Notes: generated from the letters alone by a model not told the origin. Positions 1 to 9,292 are shown, counted from the first letter of the stretch. The stretch is 64,000 nucleotides of DNA from an uncultured Winogradskyella sp. (GCF_947496485.1 NZ_CANMCZ010000003.1:248001-312000); one strand, 5' to 3'. Program-made: numbers and translations.

Positions 1-268
1 CCACAAAGAGTTTTTTTAATGTTAGATATTTACTCATCTCTTGAACCAAAATGCCACCAAACGAAACACCTAATAAAACAATGTTTTCATGCTTAATATA
101 TTTGCACATACGCTTTGCATAAGCTTGGAGTGTTTCAGTTTTTTCAGGGATTTGCCATGCTAACCAATGAATTTCATATTGTGCTTTTGGCAACTCAATA
201 TGTTCGAATATAGTTGGATTTGCTGCCATTCCTGGCATTAAATATACATGTGTTATTTTAGTATTCAT
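1..268 (-). CDS. Alpha/beta hydrolase, N-terminal part (cut by window edge)
   Basis: Reading the minus strand from an ATG at 268 gives an open frame of 89 codons that runs off the left edge. The peptide contains GVSFGG near residue 75, the G-x-S-x-G nucleophile elbow of alpha/beta hydrolases, preceded by a hydrophobic strand (NIVLLG). An early YLMPGMAANP segment fits the oxyanion-hole loop after strand 3. The catalytic Ser is therefore visible, but the acid and His lie outside the window. There is no signal peptide, so it is probably cytoplasmic. Substrate unknown. The call is at fold level only. Confidence 0.75.
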   Translation of the reverse strand, partial: MNTKITHVYLMPGMAANPTIFEHIELPKAQYEIHWLAWQIPEKTETLQAYAKRMCKYIKHENIVLLGVSFGGILVQEMSKYLTLKKLFV

Positions 269-357
269 TGGGCTTAAAACTCTTTAACAAAAATGTCTTA
301 ATTGATTACAATTTAAGGTTTTAACATCTGTAAACTCATACTTTCACAGATTTTTTG

Positions 358-365
358 TACCTTTG
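358..365 (+). promoter_or_regulatory. Putative -7 element for the GNAT gene
   Basis: TACCTTTG matches the Bacteroidota -7 consensus TAnnTTTG exactly and lies about 64 bases before the ATG at 429. No good -33 TTTG was seen. Confidence 0.45.
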
Positions 366-428
366 CACAGCAAAACTATATAAATTATAGTATCTACACG
401 CCAACCGCTAATCTTAAATTAAGAAATT

Positions 429-725
429 ATGACTGAAACTGCTGAACTGATTGACAATGAATTTCTCCGTCAATTTGAATTAAAGGTTGACAACGACATG
501 GCTATTATTGAATATTCTTTACAAGAACGAAAGATATTCTTAACGAAAATGATTATTCCTGACACTATAAGAACAGATGAGTTTGAATTAGACTTTATTG
601 ACTTAGTGTTTAGCAATATTAAAGAACGTAACATTAGTGTAGTACCAACAAGTCCTGAAATTGCAAAATTTGTAAGACGAAATAGAAAATATAAGCGTAT
701 GCTACCAGTTGGTATTCGTATATAA
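429..725 (+). CDS. Small GNAT-fold N-acetyltransferase-like protein
   Basis: 98-aa protein resembling the short Gcn5-related acetyltransferase family (YjdJ/Acetyltransf_CG type), which is about 90-100 residues long. The N-terminal half (about residues 14-43) looks like the strand-turn-strand part of the fold. The C-terminal half, VPTSPEIAKFVRRNRKYKRM, resembles the CoA-binding strand and following helix, with P-x-I-x-K-F-V-R-x-N as the conserved core. It has no signal peptide. It stands alone between a minus-strand hydrolase and the converging mtaB gene, sharing a terminator with the latter. Substrate unknown. Confidence 0.7.
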   Translation: MTETAELIDNEFLRQFELKVDNDMAIIEYSLQERKIFLTKMIIPDTIRTDEFELDFIDLVFSNIKERNISVVPTSPEIAKFVRRNRKYKRMLPVGIRI

Positions 726-745
726 TTTAAAAATAAATACATCAT

Positions 746-780
746 AAAAAAATCCGAAACTCTAAGCTTCGGATTTTTTT
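746..780. terminator. Bidirectional rho-independent terminator
   Basis: A 13-bp perfect stem (746-758 with 768-780) has a GC core TCCGAA/TTCGGA and A/T tracts on both sides. It lies exactly between the convergent GNAT gene and mtaB, so it can end both transcripts. Confidence 0.9.
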
Positions 781-783
781 ATA

Positions 784-2112
784 TTATGACACTAAAGATT
801 CAATAAAGTTGAACCTTACTGAGCCATCCTCATCAATCCTAGTTAAACACACCTTGTGAAGTGTGTTTACCAACTCCGGATTCCATGGTGCTTTTACTTT
901 TACATAGTTTTCTGTAAACCCATGGATATAACCCTCCTTATTTTCACCTTCAAATAAAACAGTTCTTTCTGTACCTAATTGCTTTTCGTAAAATGCTCTT
1001 CTCTTTTTTGCAGATAACCCTCTTAGCATTTTACTTCGTTTTGCTCTTACATTTTTAGATACAACTCCATCCATTAAGGTAGCTTCCGTATTATCGCGTT
1101 CCGAATAGGTGAACACATGCAAATAAGATATATTTAGTTCATTTAAGAAGTTATAAGTTTCTAGGAATAACTCATCTGTTTCCCCAGGAAAACCTACTAT
1201 CACATCCACACCAATACAGGCATGTGGCATTACTTGTTTTATTTTAACAACACGATCTATGTACAATTCTTTCATGTAACGACGTTTCATCTTTTTAAGA
1301 AGCTCATTACTTCCACTCTGCAATGGTATATGAAAATGAGGTACAATTGCTCGTGATTTAGATACTAAATCAATCGTTTCATTCTTTAATAAATTAGGCT
1401 CAATAGACGAGATTCTTAAACGTTCTATTCCTTCTACCTTATCAAGTTCAGTTACTAAATCTAAAAAGGTATGCTCATGTTTTTTATTACCAAATTCGCC
1501 TTTACCGTAGTCTCCGATATTTACACCTGTAAGTACAATTTCTTTAATACCTTGCTCTGAAATTTCTTTAGCATTATTCAACACATTTTGCATAGTATCG
1601 CTACGAGAAATACCTCTAGCTAAAGGAATTGTGCAATAGGTGCACTTATAATCACAACCATCCTGTACTTTTAGAAACGCTCTGGTTCTATCTCCTATTG
1701 AATAGCTACCAACATAAAAATCTGCATCTTCAATTTCACAAGAGTGTACTTCCCCAAAGTCATTTTTGGTTAAGTCATTTAGATAATCAGTGATCTTAAA
1801 TTTTTCAGTAGCACCCAAAACCAAATCTACCCCATTAACATCTGCTAATTCTTCTGGCTTCAGTTGAGCATAGCAACCAATCGCAGCAACGAAAGCATCA
1901 GGATTTATATTTTGTGCTTGTTTTACGATGGTTTTAAAACGTTTGTCTGCATTTTCAGTTACAGAACATGTATTGATAACATAGATATCTGCTTTCTGCT
2001 TAAAATCCACACGATTAAAACCCTCATCCTCAAAACTTCTTGCTATCGTAGAAGTTTCGGAAAAATTAAGTTTACAACCTAAGGTATAAAATGCGACTTT
2101 TTTTTGTTCCAT
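784..2112 (-). CDS. mtaB: tRNA (t6A37) C2-methylthiotransferase MtaB
   Basis: 442-aa radical-SAM methylthiotransferase that converts t6A37 to ms2t6A37 in tRNAs reading ANN codons. The N-terminal UPF0004 domain carries the three ligands of the second [4Fe-4S] cluster (C13 in LGCKLN, C49 in NTCSVT, C80 in GCYAQ). The radical-SAM domain has CDYKCTYC (C153, C157, C160). A C-terminal TRAM-like segment follows (about residues 370-436). The GCKLN and NTCSVT forms are typical of the MtaB branch rather than MiaB or RimO. The gene is monocistronic, with a TAAATTTG element upstream and a shared terminator downstream. It is full length. Confidence 0.93.
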   Translation of the reverse strand: MEQKKVAFYTLGCKLNFSETSTIARSFEDEGFNRVDFKQKADIYVINTCSVTENADKRFKTIVKQAQNINPDAFVAAIGCYAQLKPEELADVNGVDLVLGATEKFKITDYLNDLTKNDFGEVHSCEIEDADFYVGSYSIGDRTRAFLKVQDGCDYKCTYCTIPLARGISRSDTMQNVLNNAKEISEQGIKEIVLTGVNIGDYGKGEFGNKKHEHTFLDLVTELDKVEGIERLRISSIEPNLLKNETIDLVSKSRAIVPHFHIPLQSGSNELLKKMKRRYMKELYIDRVVKIKQVMPHACIGVDVIVGFPGETDELFLETYNFLNELNISYLHVFTYSERDNTEATLMDGVVSKNVRAKRSKMLRGLSAKKRRAFYEKQLGTERTVLFEGENKEGYIHGFTENYVKVKAPWNPELVNTLHKVCLTRIDEDGSVRFNFIESLVS

Positions 2113-2182
2113 GTTTTGTTATTTCAAACTTGGTTCAGGATTTTTAATAATTTATATTTACTCGGTTCTAATTTAGAGTGCG

Positions 2183-2190
2183 CAAATTTA
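2183..2190 (-). promoter_or_regulatory. Putative -7 element for mtaB
   Basis: Minus-strand TAAATTTG matches TAnnTTTG exactly, about 71 bases upstream of the mtaB ATG. Confidence 0.45.
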
Positions 2191-2258
2191 CATAATTGCT
2201 AGACGTCTTGCAATGTATTGATTCCCTCTAACGTTAAAAATCAATAATATACAAGTAT

Positions 2259-3410
2259 ATGTCTAAAGCAGAAGCTAGAATAAAGGAGGTTATTTCCTTT
2301 TTTAAAAATAAGGATACCGTTCTTGGCTATCGAAAATTAATGGATTGTGTCATTGATACTCAAGATTTAGATATCTACAAAGAGGTTATTGCATTGACCG
2401 ATTGGAAGGAACAATTTCCTGAAAAAGAAGATGAACTCATAGAAAAGTCACTTGTAATATTAGAACGTGTTTCTAAACTTCCCATTACCGAATATGATAT
2501 TAATAATCCAGTAGTAATTGGTACAGATCTAACCAAAAGTTATGGTCACAACCGTTTTAAACTTGGGCCGATTTCTGTTGAAATTAGAAAAGGTGAAGTT
2601 TATGGTCTTGTTGGTGAAAATGGGAATGGTAAAACTACCTTATTGAGAGTTTTAGCAAAGGAGTTAAAATATAATACTGGTGAATTAGATTTTAGATTTG
2701 ATAAGGCATATAATTCTGATTACGATTTACGTACCAACTTAGTTTACATTCCACAACGCACACAAAAATGGTATGGAAGCTTAAAAGACAACCTCAAATT
2801 TGTGCTTTCCAGCTACGGCATTCCACCAGATGAAAACGAAACGAGAGTCTTAATGATGATTGCACGTTTTGGGCTATGGAATTACAAACACCTCAAATGG
2901 AATGAGCTCTCTTCTGGTTACAAAATGCGGTTTGAACTCGCCAGAACATTACTAAGACAACCAGAATTATTGCTACTAGATGAACCTCTAGCAAATCTCG
3001 ATGTCTTAGCACAGCAAGTTATTTTAGAAGATTTAAAATCGATGTGTAACTCAATCAATAATCCGATTGCTTTAATTCTTAGTTCTCAACAACTATATGA
3101 AGTTGAAAAGATATCAGATAAAGTTATTTATCTAAAAAATGGTAAATACAAAGACAACAAAGCTGAAGTTAAAGAAGAAAAACATCAACTCATCGTTGAA
3201 ATAGATTGTGAGGCTAATCGCGAGACTTTGCTATCAATTTTTGAAGGATTGCATTTGGAGAAATTAATATATAATGGAGGAATTTATGTTGCTTATTTTA
3301 AAGCAGATATGACCTTCTATAGTGTACTAGAAACACTAGGCAAACATAAAGTAGATGTAACCTATACTAGAAATATTACAAAATCCACAAGACGCTTTTT
3401 TGTATCCTAA
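2259..3410 (+). CDS. ABC transporter ATP-binding protein with N-terminal helical extension
   Basis: 383-aa ABC ATPase. An unusual ~85-residue N-terminal extension, predicted helical, precedes the nucleotide-binding domain. Walker A is GENGNGKTT (residues 119-127), the Q-loop is in YIPQRT (about 163-168), the signature is LSSGY (217-221) and Walker B is LLLLDEP (237-243). The D-loop reads LANLD. About 75 residues after the NBD may form an accessory domain. It is followed after 10 bases by a polytopic membrane protein and then an oligopeptide-binding lipoprotein, so the three probably form one operon. Transport direction and substrate are not evident. Confidence 0.88.
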   Translation: MSKAEARIKEVISFFKNKDTVLGYRKLMDCVIDTQDLDIYKEVIALTDWKEQFPEKEDELIEKSLVILERVSKLPITEYDINNPVVIGTDLTKSYGHNRFKLGPISVEIRKGEVYGLVGENGNGKTTLLRVLAKELKYNTGELDFRFDKAYNSDYDLRTNLVYIPQRTQKWYGSLKDNLKFVLSSYGIPPDENETRVLMMIARFGLWNYKHLKWNELSSGYKMRFELARTLLRQPELLLLDEPLANLDVLAQQVILEDLKSMCNSINNPIALILSSQQLYEVEKISDKVIYLKNGKYKDNKAEVKEEKHQLIVEIDCEANRETLLSIFEGLHLEKLIYNGGIYVAYFKADMTFYSVLETLGKHKVDVTYTRNITKSTRRFFVS

Positions 3411-3420
3411 TTACACATAA

Positions 3421-5217
3421 ATGAAAAAATTTATATACAACACCAACCAGTATTTATTAGAGCGATTTCCAACGATTTGGAACACTAGACTTGCCTGGAT
3501 GTTGCTCATTGCATTAATGCTACATGTTATATTTTTTATGTTTGGGTTCATTACGCTCACAAACCCTGAAACTTTACATGAACGTAGTATTATAAGTATC
3601 TTTTTCAAAAACGGAACAGTATTCTTATCTATAATAATCTCAATCTTACTTCTTGTTGTTTGGCTTATTTATATGTTTAAGAATAATGGGTTTAAAAACT
3701 TTTATCCAACAAGTGGTTCTAAATTATTTGGGCAATTTTTTGCTTATGCAATTATTATCTTTAGTTGTAGCACGTTCTATTTATCTTACCAATATGGTTT
3801 AAAGACTTACATTGCCTCAACTTATAATGATGCACAAATCAATAAAGAAATTGAAATTGCAAATGACGCTGCCCTATTCTTTTCTGAAAATGTATCTGAT
3901 TATACTATTGATAATCGAAGATACCCAAAACCTTTCTATGAATTATACTGTGAAAAACTAAATGAATTTATTGATTTTGACGAAGCTTATTTAGAATTTG
4001 GAGACAAATACTATCAGTTTTATTCGCTTTACACTAAAGAAGTACCGTTAACTGATCGCTATTCTTACGCTTATCAGAATACAATAGATAATTCAGATAG
4101 CACAAATTTTAAACTCGTTTACAGTAAGATTAAAGACACTTTAAGAGTTTTATATTTCAAAGATACCGTTGTTAACGTAAAGCCATTCATTAAAACTGCA
4201 AAACCAAGCTATTACAATGCTTCATCCACTTTTTTTATATCGAGGCATGATGCACTAATCGTTGATCATTATAATTTTAATCACCAACTATATTCGGAGT
4301 ATGACGATTACAGTTACAACTATAATCCAAAATACTCGATTAGACATCAGTTGAGAAATAAGAGAAATTATGAACTTTTAGAACGAAATGATAAAGATGA
4401 AATTAAAAAGCTACTCGAAGACTTTTTAAAATTTTCAAACTATTATAAAATTCCAAATAATATAACAGCTGACCAATGGTTTAATTTGGTTTATAATCCT
4501 GGCAATTTTGAAGTCAGAAGTTTTATACGCACCATTCCAAAAACCAAATATGAATATGAAACAGCAATTTCGTTAGAGCAAACCAAATATGAGAAGTTCT
4601 ACACAGACTATGTCACAGATTATCATTTAGAGCATAATAAGCTTAGTAATGTTTTTGAAAATATTGAAGAGATAAAGGCAAGCAATCCATTTATGGAAAG
4701 TATTCACTTTTTTATGTGGCTTACCTTCTTTTTGGCATGTGTAATTTTTATGTTTAGGATTACTGGATTAAAACCGCTTTTATTTAGTGTGTTAACTATA
4801 GGTGTATTGGCATTATTTATATCATTACTCACTGCCTTACTATTTTATATAATGCGAGATTATGATGATATTATATCCTACTTTATATTATATATCGTTT
4901 TAATTATCAGTTTAATTATTTTAGCGATACCCATATTTTTTATTGAAACTACTAAAAAGCTTATTGTAGCTATTTGCCTCAACATCTCAATACTTGGATT
5001 TCCTTTATTGTTATTTCTAATCATTGGAATTATCTCAATGCATCAAGAAGAAGCTTGTAGAAATAGTTTAGATTATTCTCTAGGAAATTATAAGTGCGAT
5101 ACGCTAATAGAAAGTCTAGGTTTTAACTGGAGTTATGTCCTTTTTGCACTTGGTATTATATTTATATTCTTTTATTCTAAAAATATTAAAAAGTGGAAAT
5201 CACTTCCAGAAGGTTAA
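3421..5217 (+). CDS. Polytopic membrane protein with large ectodomain, probable ABC membrane partner
   Basis: 598-aa protein with no family I can name. Three hydrophobic helices (about residues 25-47, 66-88, 107-126) are followed by a ~305-residue hydrophilic, Tyr-rich segment (about 128-430). Five more helices follow (about 434-455, 460-485, 490-512, 517-541, 567-586). Eight transmembrane segments with the loop between TM3 and TM4 put the large domain on one side of the membrane, most likely the periplasm. Placement between an ABC ATPase and a solute-binding lipoprotein suggests a permease or sensor role. No OppB/C-type EAA loop was recognised. Function is inferred from context only. Confidence 0.7.
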   Translation: MKKFIYNTNQYLLERFPTIWNTRLAWMLLIALMLHVIFFMFGFITLTNPETLHERSIISIFFKNGTVFLSIIISILLLVVWLIYMFKNNGFKNFYPTSGSKLFGQFFAYAIIIFSCSTFYLSYQYGLKTYIASTYNDAQINKEIEIANDAALFFSENVSDYTIDNRRYPKPFYELYCEKLNEFIDFDEAYLEFGDKYYQFYSLYTKEVPLTDRYSYAYQNTIDNSDSTNFKLVYSKIKDTLRVLYFKDTVVNVKPFIKTAKPSYYNASSTFFISRHDALIVDHYNFNHQLYSEYDDYSYNYNPKYSIRHQLRNKRNYELLERNDKDEIKKLLEDFLKFSNYYKIPNNITADQWFNLVYNPGNFEVRSFIRTIPKTKYEYETAISLEQTKYEKFYTDYVTDYHLEHNKLSNVFENIEEIKASNPFMESIHFFMWLTFFLACVIFMFRITGLKPLLFSVLTIGVLALFISLLTALLFYIMRDYDDIISYFILYIVLIISLIILAIPIFFIETTKKLIVAICLNISILGFPLLLFLIIGIISMHQEEACRNSLDYSLGNYKCDTLIESLGFNWSYVLFALGIIFIFFYSKNIKKWKSLPEG

Positions 5218-5219
5218 TT

Positions 5220-6851
5220 ATGTTAGGAGCATTAAAATATTTTAGATTAGTCAGAAATAAGCTTTGCTGCGTTAGTTTTGTGTTTCTTTTTATTGCATGT
5301 GGCAGTGACAGGGATATAAATAAAGACCACCTCGTTTTTAGATACAATGAACACAAAAACATTGGTTCACTAGATCCCGCGTTTTCTAAAGATAATGCAG
5401 ATAATTGGGCTAACCATCAATTATTTAACGGGTTGGTGCAAATGGATGATAAACTCAATGTAAAGCCTTGTATTGCGAAAAATTGGACAATTACTGATAG
5501 TGCAACAACATACACATTTAACTTAAGGAACAACGTCTTTTTTCACAAGCACAAATTATTTGGAACAGATTCTACTCGCACTGCAAATGCTTCTGACTTT
5601 GTATATAGTTTCAATCGGTTAAAAGATAAAGCTTTGGCTTCACCTGGTAGTTGGGTGCTAAATAAAGTAGACCACTTTTCTGCAATTAACGATTCTACTT
5701 TTCAAATAAAATTAACTCAGCCATTTCCTGCATTTTTAGGACTATTGACAATGAAATATTGCTCCGTTGTTCCAAAGGAAATTGTGGAACATTATGGCAA
5801 TGATTTTAGATCGCATCCTATTGGCACAGGTCCTTTTAAATTTAAGCGTTGGGAAGAAAATATAAAGCTCGTTTTTAGACGAAACAACAACTATTTTGAG
5901 GTTGATAAGGATGGGAATTCTTTGCCTTATCTCGAAGCTATTGCTATTACATTTCTACCAGATAAACAAAGTGAATTTTTACAATTCGCACAAGGAAATA
6001 TTGATTTCGTATCTGGTTTAGATGCATCTTATAAAGATGAAATTTTAACTTCAGATGGAAAGTTAAAATCACTTTATATCAAAGATGTTGATATGATACG
6101 TGGTCCTTATTTAAATACAGAATATTTGGCTTTTTATATGGAAACTAAGGTTTCAGAAATCCAAGCATTAAAATTACGAAAAGCTATAAATCTAGGTTTT
6201 GATAGAAACAAAATGATAACCTATTTGCGAAATGGTATTGGTGTTCCTGCAAATGGTGGTTTTATACCAAAAGGCTTACCAGGTTTTGATAATTCGATTG
6301 GTTATACCTATCAACCAGAATTAGCCAAACAATTAGTATCTGAGTTTAAGTCTGAAACCGGAATTGAAAATCCAGAAATAACGTTGACTACAACGAGTAA
6401 TTATCTAAGCTTCTGCGAGTTTATTCAACGTGAGTTACAAAAAACAGGATTGAATGTTAATGTAGATGTGATACCAGCTTCAAGTTTGAAAGATGGAAAA
6501 GCCAACGGACAATTAGATTTCTTTAGAGCAAGTTGGGTTGCAGATTATCCTGATGCGGAGAACTATTTGTCACTCTATTACAGTAAAAATTTTGCGCCAA
6601 AAGGACCGAATTATACGCATTATAACAATAATGAATTCGACAGCATATATGAAGCGGCTTTCTTAGAGACCGATTCAGATAAGCGCACACAACTCTATAC
6701 CAAAATGGATTCTATTATTATGGCGTCAGCACCAATAGTTCCTATGTTTTATGATGAAGTAGTTCGTTTTACTAGAAAAAGTGTGAAGGGCTTAGGTATA
6801 AACGCTACTAATCTATTAGAACTCAAAGCAGTTAGAAAGACTAACTACTAA
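5220..6851 (+). CDS. Oligopeptide-type ABC transporter substrate-binding lipoprotein (family 5)
   Basis: 543-aa extracytoplasmic solute-binding protein of the OppA/DppA family. Family features are the early NHQLFNGLVQMDD segment, DFVYSFNRL, the HPIGTGPFKFKRW signature and a C-terminal SWVADYPDAENYL segment. I start it at the ATG at 5220, two bases after the preceding stop: this gives a lipoprotein signal ending FIAC (Cys about residue 27), whereas the GTG at 5193 would lie inside the previous gene. It probably delivers peptides or peptide-like solutes to the upstream ABC system. Its stop overlaps that of the convergent PD40 gene by four bases. Confidence 0.9.
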   Translation: MLGALKYFRLVRNKLCCVSFVFLFIACGSDRDINKDHLVFRYNEHKNIGSLDPAFSKDNADNWANHQLFNGLVQMDDKLNVKPCIAKNWTITDSATTYTFNLRNNVFFHKHKLFGTDSTRTANASDFVYSFNRLKDKALASPGSWVLNKVDHFSAINDSTFQIKLTQPFPAFLGLLTMKYCSVVPKEIVEHYGNDFRSHPIGTGPFKFKRWEENIKLVFRRNNNYFEVDKDGNSLPYLEAIAITFLPDKQSEFLQFAQGNIDFVSGLDASYKDEILTSDGKLKSLYIKDVDMIRGPYLNTEYLAFYMETKVSEIQALKLRKAINLGFDRNKMITYLRNGIGVPANGGFIPKGLPGFDNSIGYTYQPELAKQLVSEFKSETGIENPEITLTTTSNYLSFCEFIQRELQKTGLNVNVDVIPASSLKDGKANGQLDFFRASWVADYPDAENYLSLYYSKNFAPKGPNYTHYNNNEFDSIYEAAFLETDSDKRTQLYTKMDSIIMASAPIVPMFYDEVVRFTRKSVKGLGINATNLLELKAVRKTNY

Positions 6852-7759
6852 AACTTAGAGAAATAATAAAGATCATCTCCTCCTTCTCCTCTCAACCGCC
6901 TTGATGATAGATATCCTGTTGTCAAATCATCATTTAAGAAAAAAGAAAAATCATCACCAATACTGTTAATTGGCTTATCTAAAGACACAGGTTTTTGTTC
7001 AGCATCAGAAGATTCTAAATCGTAACTATAAATATCTATACCACCTTTTCCTCCACGTCTATTTGAAGAAAAATATAGTTTATTATCCGAACTGATAAAT
7101 GGAAAAATCTCTGTTCGAGATGAGTTTATAGTTTCGTCCAATTTTGTGACTTCACCATAAGTCTCATGATTAGAGACTGAGACTTTGTATAAATCTGACT
7201 TTCCTTTTGTACCTTTTATATCAGCAATGAAGTATAGCGTTAAGCCATCTGGACTCAAAGCAGGATGTGCAAAATTAAAATCTGGTTCACAGAATGGTAA
7301 GGTCGTAAAATTGGTCCAACCTTTTCCTTCAACGTATTCTGCACGTTGAATTAATAGGTTGAAAGTATTCTTATCCTGTAATTTATTTTCACCCTTTATT
7401 GTATGGTTAGATGTAAAATACATAAACTTTCCATCTTTTGAATATGTTGCTACTGACATATTAGACATACCTACTTCAGGCCTGGTAATTAGCTTTGCAT
7501 CCTTTATTTCTCCATCTTCGTCTGCTACGCCTTCATAAATGCCAAAAAGTTGCTGTGCATATTTATCTAATATTGGGCGTCCCCTTTTAGTAACCAAATT
7601 AGAACTAAAATAGATTTTATCCTTAACAACACGCGCTGCAAAATGATCTAATTTGTTATTAATTTCGAGTTTTTTTACCTCAACATCTTTGCTTTGAGAA
7701 AATCCGAAGGTTAAGGTTAATAAAAAAAGTAGTGTTGTAAATTTGGGGTTTAGTATCAT
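6848..7759 (-). CDS. Exported PD40/WD40-like beta-propeller protein
   Basis: 303-aa protein starting at the ATG at 7759, which gives a clean signal peptide (MILNPKFTTLLFLLTLTFGF then SQS). A TTG 33 bases upstream would add a charged leader and overlap the previous gene. The mature part has TolB-like PD40 repeats with FSSN, YFTSN, HPALSPDGLTLYFIAD, FISSDNKLYFSSNRRGGKGG and YLSSRR. SNRxGGxGGxDIY is typical of the propeller of Bacteroidota OmpA-like envelope proteins, but the OmpA domain is missing here. It is one base from the upstream GlmU-like gene, so they are co-transcribed. Role unknown; probably periplasmic. Confidence 0.85.
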   Translation of the reverse strand: MILNPKFTTLLFLLTLTFGFSQSKDVEVKKLEINNKLDHFAARVVKDKIYFSSNLVTKRGRPILDKYAQQLFGIYEGVADEDGEIKDAKLITRPEVGMSNMSVATYSKDGKFMYFTSNHTIKGENKLQDKNTFNLLIQRAEYVEGKGWTNFTTLPFCEPDFNFAHPALSPDGLTLYFIADIKGTKGKSDLYKVSVSNHETYGEVTKLDETINSSRTEIFPFISSDNKLYFSSNRRGGKGGIDIYSYDLESSDAEQKPVSLDKPINSIGDDFSFFLNDDLTTGYLSSRRLRGEGGDDLYYFSKF

Positions 7760-7760
7760 G

Positions 7761-8936
7761 TTATTCTCTTCTATATTGTTTTGTTTCTTCAAAAATGTGT
7801 TCTAAAATAGATTTATCCTTAGCTGTAAATTCTTCTTTACGTCTCGCCATAACCACTTCAGCAACTTCAAATGCTTTGTTGGTTTTATATGTTACGAAAC
7901 CTTTACTTCCACCCCAAGAAAAGCTTGGGACAAAATTGCGAGGAAAACCACTTCCAAAGATATTAGCACTTACACCAACAACTGTACCAGTATTAAACAT
8001 AGTATTAATTCCGCATTTGCTATGGTCTCCCATCATAAGTCCACAAAATTGTAATCCTGTTTTGGCAAAGCCTTTGGTTTGGTAATCCCAAAGTCTAACT
8101 TCTGCATAATTATTCTTTAGGTTAGAATTATTTGTATCTGCACCAAGATTGCACCACTCACCTAAAACTGAGTTTCCTAAAAAACCATCGTGTCCTTTAT
8201 TAGAAAAACCAAATAGGACAGAATTATTAACCTCACCACCTACTTTACTGTGCGGTCCGATAGTAGTTGGCCCATATATTTTACTTGCCAGCTTTAAAGT
8301 TGCATTATTACAAAGTGCTAAAGGACCTCTAACCATAGAACCTTCCATAACTTCGGCATCTCTACCAATATAAATAGGTCCAGAGCTTGCATTTAGAGTA
8401 GCAAAGTTTAAGGTCGCTCCTTTTTCGATAAAGATATTTTCAGGATTAATAGTATTTACTGTGGCAGGTATTGGTTGCGACTTCCTACCTTTAGTTATTA
8501 AGTTAAAATCTTCAATTATTGCGTCTCCATTCTTGGAAAAAATATCCCAAGTATTTTCTATCGTTAAAATATCACCAGCAAATTCAACTGCTTCAAACGT
8601 TGAGAAATCTTTAACTTCTTCACCTTCTTTAGTAAAAAATGCAATTACATCTTCACCTTTAAACAAAGCCTGATTATGACTTAAGTTTTTAACAACTTCA
8701 ACAACCTCCATGTTTGGTAAAAAAGAAGCATTTATCATAATGTTATCTTCCATTTCTACCATCGGAAATTTATCTGATAGGTAATCTTCAGTAACTGTTG
8801 TAGTGGTATATTCTAAAAACGACTCCCATTTCTGGCGAATTGTTAAAATACCAACTCTAATATCTGCAACCGGTCTTGTATATGTAAATGGTAATAGATT
8901 ATTACGATATGGACCATCAAATAATATATAGTTCAT
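7761..8936 (-). CDS. GlmU-like protein: degenerate sugar nucleotidyltransferase plus left-handed beta-helix
   Basis: 391-aa protein of the Bacteroidota 'GlmU family'. The C-terminal half (about residues 170-365) shows hexapeptide-repeat, left-handed beta-helix features (IYIGRDAEVMEGSMVRGPLA, TTIGPHSKVGGEV), ending with a GTVVGVSANIFGSG strand set like acetyltransferases. The N-terminus reads MNYILFDGPYRNNLLPFTYT and then RPVADIRVGILTIRQKWE. It lacks the usual LAAGxGTRM nucleotide-binding loop, so pyrophosphorylase activity is doubtful. No signal peptide. It is first gene of a two-gene unit with the PD40 protein, with only one base between. Confidence 0.82.
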   Translation of the reverse strand: MNYILFDGPYRNNLLPFTYTRPVADIRVGILTIRQKWESFLEYTTTTVTEDYLSDKFPMVEMEDNIMINASFLPNMEVVEVVKNLSHNQALFKGEDVIAFFTKEGEEVKDFSTFEAVEFAGDILTIENTWDIFSKNGDAIIEDFNLITKGRKSQPIPATVNTINPENIFIEKGATLNFATLNASSGPIYIGRDAEVMEGSMVRGPLALCNNATLKLASKIYGPTTIGPHSKVGGEVNNSVLFGFSNKGHDGFLGNSVLGEWCNLGADTNNSNLKNNYAEVRLWDYQTKGFAKTGLQFCGLMMGDHSKCGINTMFNTGTVVGVSANIFGSGFPRNFVPSFSWGGSKGFVTYKTNKAFEVAEVVMARRKEEFTAKDKSILEHIFEETKQYRRE

Positions 8937-8980
8937 CTTAAGTTTAAAGTTTTTTTGCCTTCCAAAAGTAACTTAATTAC

Positions 8981-9019
8981 AGAAAACAAAAAAGCCTTCG
9001 AGGTAAATCCTGAAGGCTT
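8981..9019 (-). terminator. Terminator of the L31 gene
   Basis: AAGCCTTC (8992-8999) pairs with GAAGGCTT (9012-9019). On the minus strand the stem is followed by a T-rich run, just downstream of the L31 stop. Confidence 0.85.
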
Positions 9020-9040
9020 AATGTATATAATAAAAAATGC

Positions 9041-9292
9041 TTATTTCTTAAACTTAGCGTATTTGTTTTTGAACTTGTCAATACGACCAGCAGTATCTAC
9101 TAATTTCGATTTACCAGTGTAGTAAGGATGTGATGTTCTAGAAATTTCTAATTTTACTAATGGATATTCAACACCATCAACTTCAATAGTTTCACTTGTA
9201 TCTGCTGTAGATTTAGTTAAAAACACGTCATCGTTAGACATATCTTTGAACGCTACTAATCTATAATTTTCTGGATGTATACCTGCTTTCAT
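9041..9292 (-). CDS. rpmE2: 50S ribosomal protein L31, type B
   Basis: 83-84-aa ribosomal large-subunit protein. [14 protein letters not shown], the [13 protein letters not shown] segment and the basic [14 protein letters not shown] tail identify type B L31 (RpmE2/YtiA form). It has no CxxC zinc pair, so it is the zinc-independent version. Two ATGs lie in tandem at 9295 and 9292; the second aligns best with the family N-terminus. The gene is monocistronic, with a near-ideal promoter and its own terminator. Confidence 0.95.
   Translation of the reverse strand: MKAGIHPENYRLVAFKDMSNDDVFLTKSTADTSETIEVDGVEYPLVKLEISRTSHPYYTGKSKLVDTAGRIDKFKNKYAKFKK

Noticed and set aside
470-745. Open frame on the minus strand over the GNAT gene
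   Set aside because: It is the shadow of the 429-725 gene, with no start context and no recognisable protein features.
7795-8673. Three plus-strand open frames over the GlmU-like gene
   Set aside because: They lie opposite a well-supported minus-strand gene and have the low-complexity composition of antisense reading.
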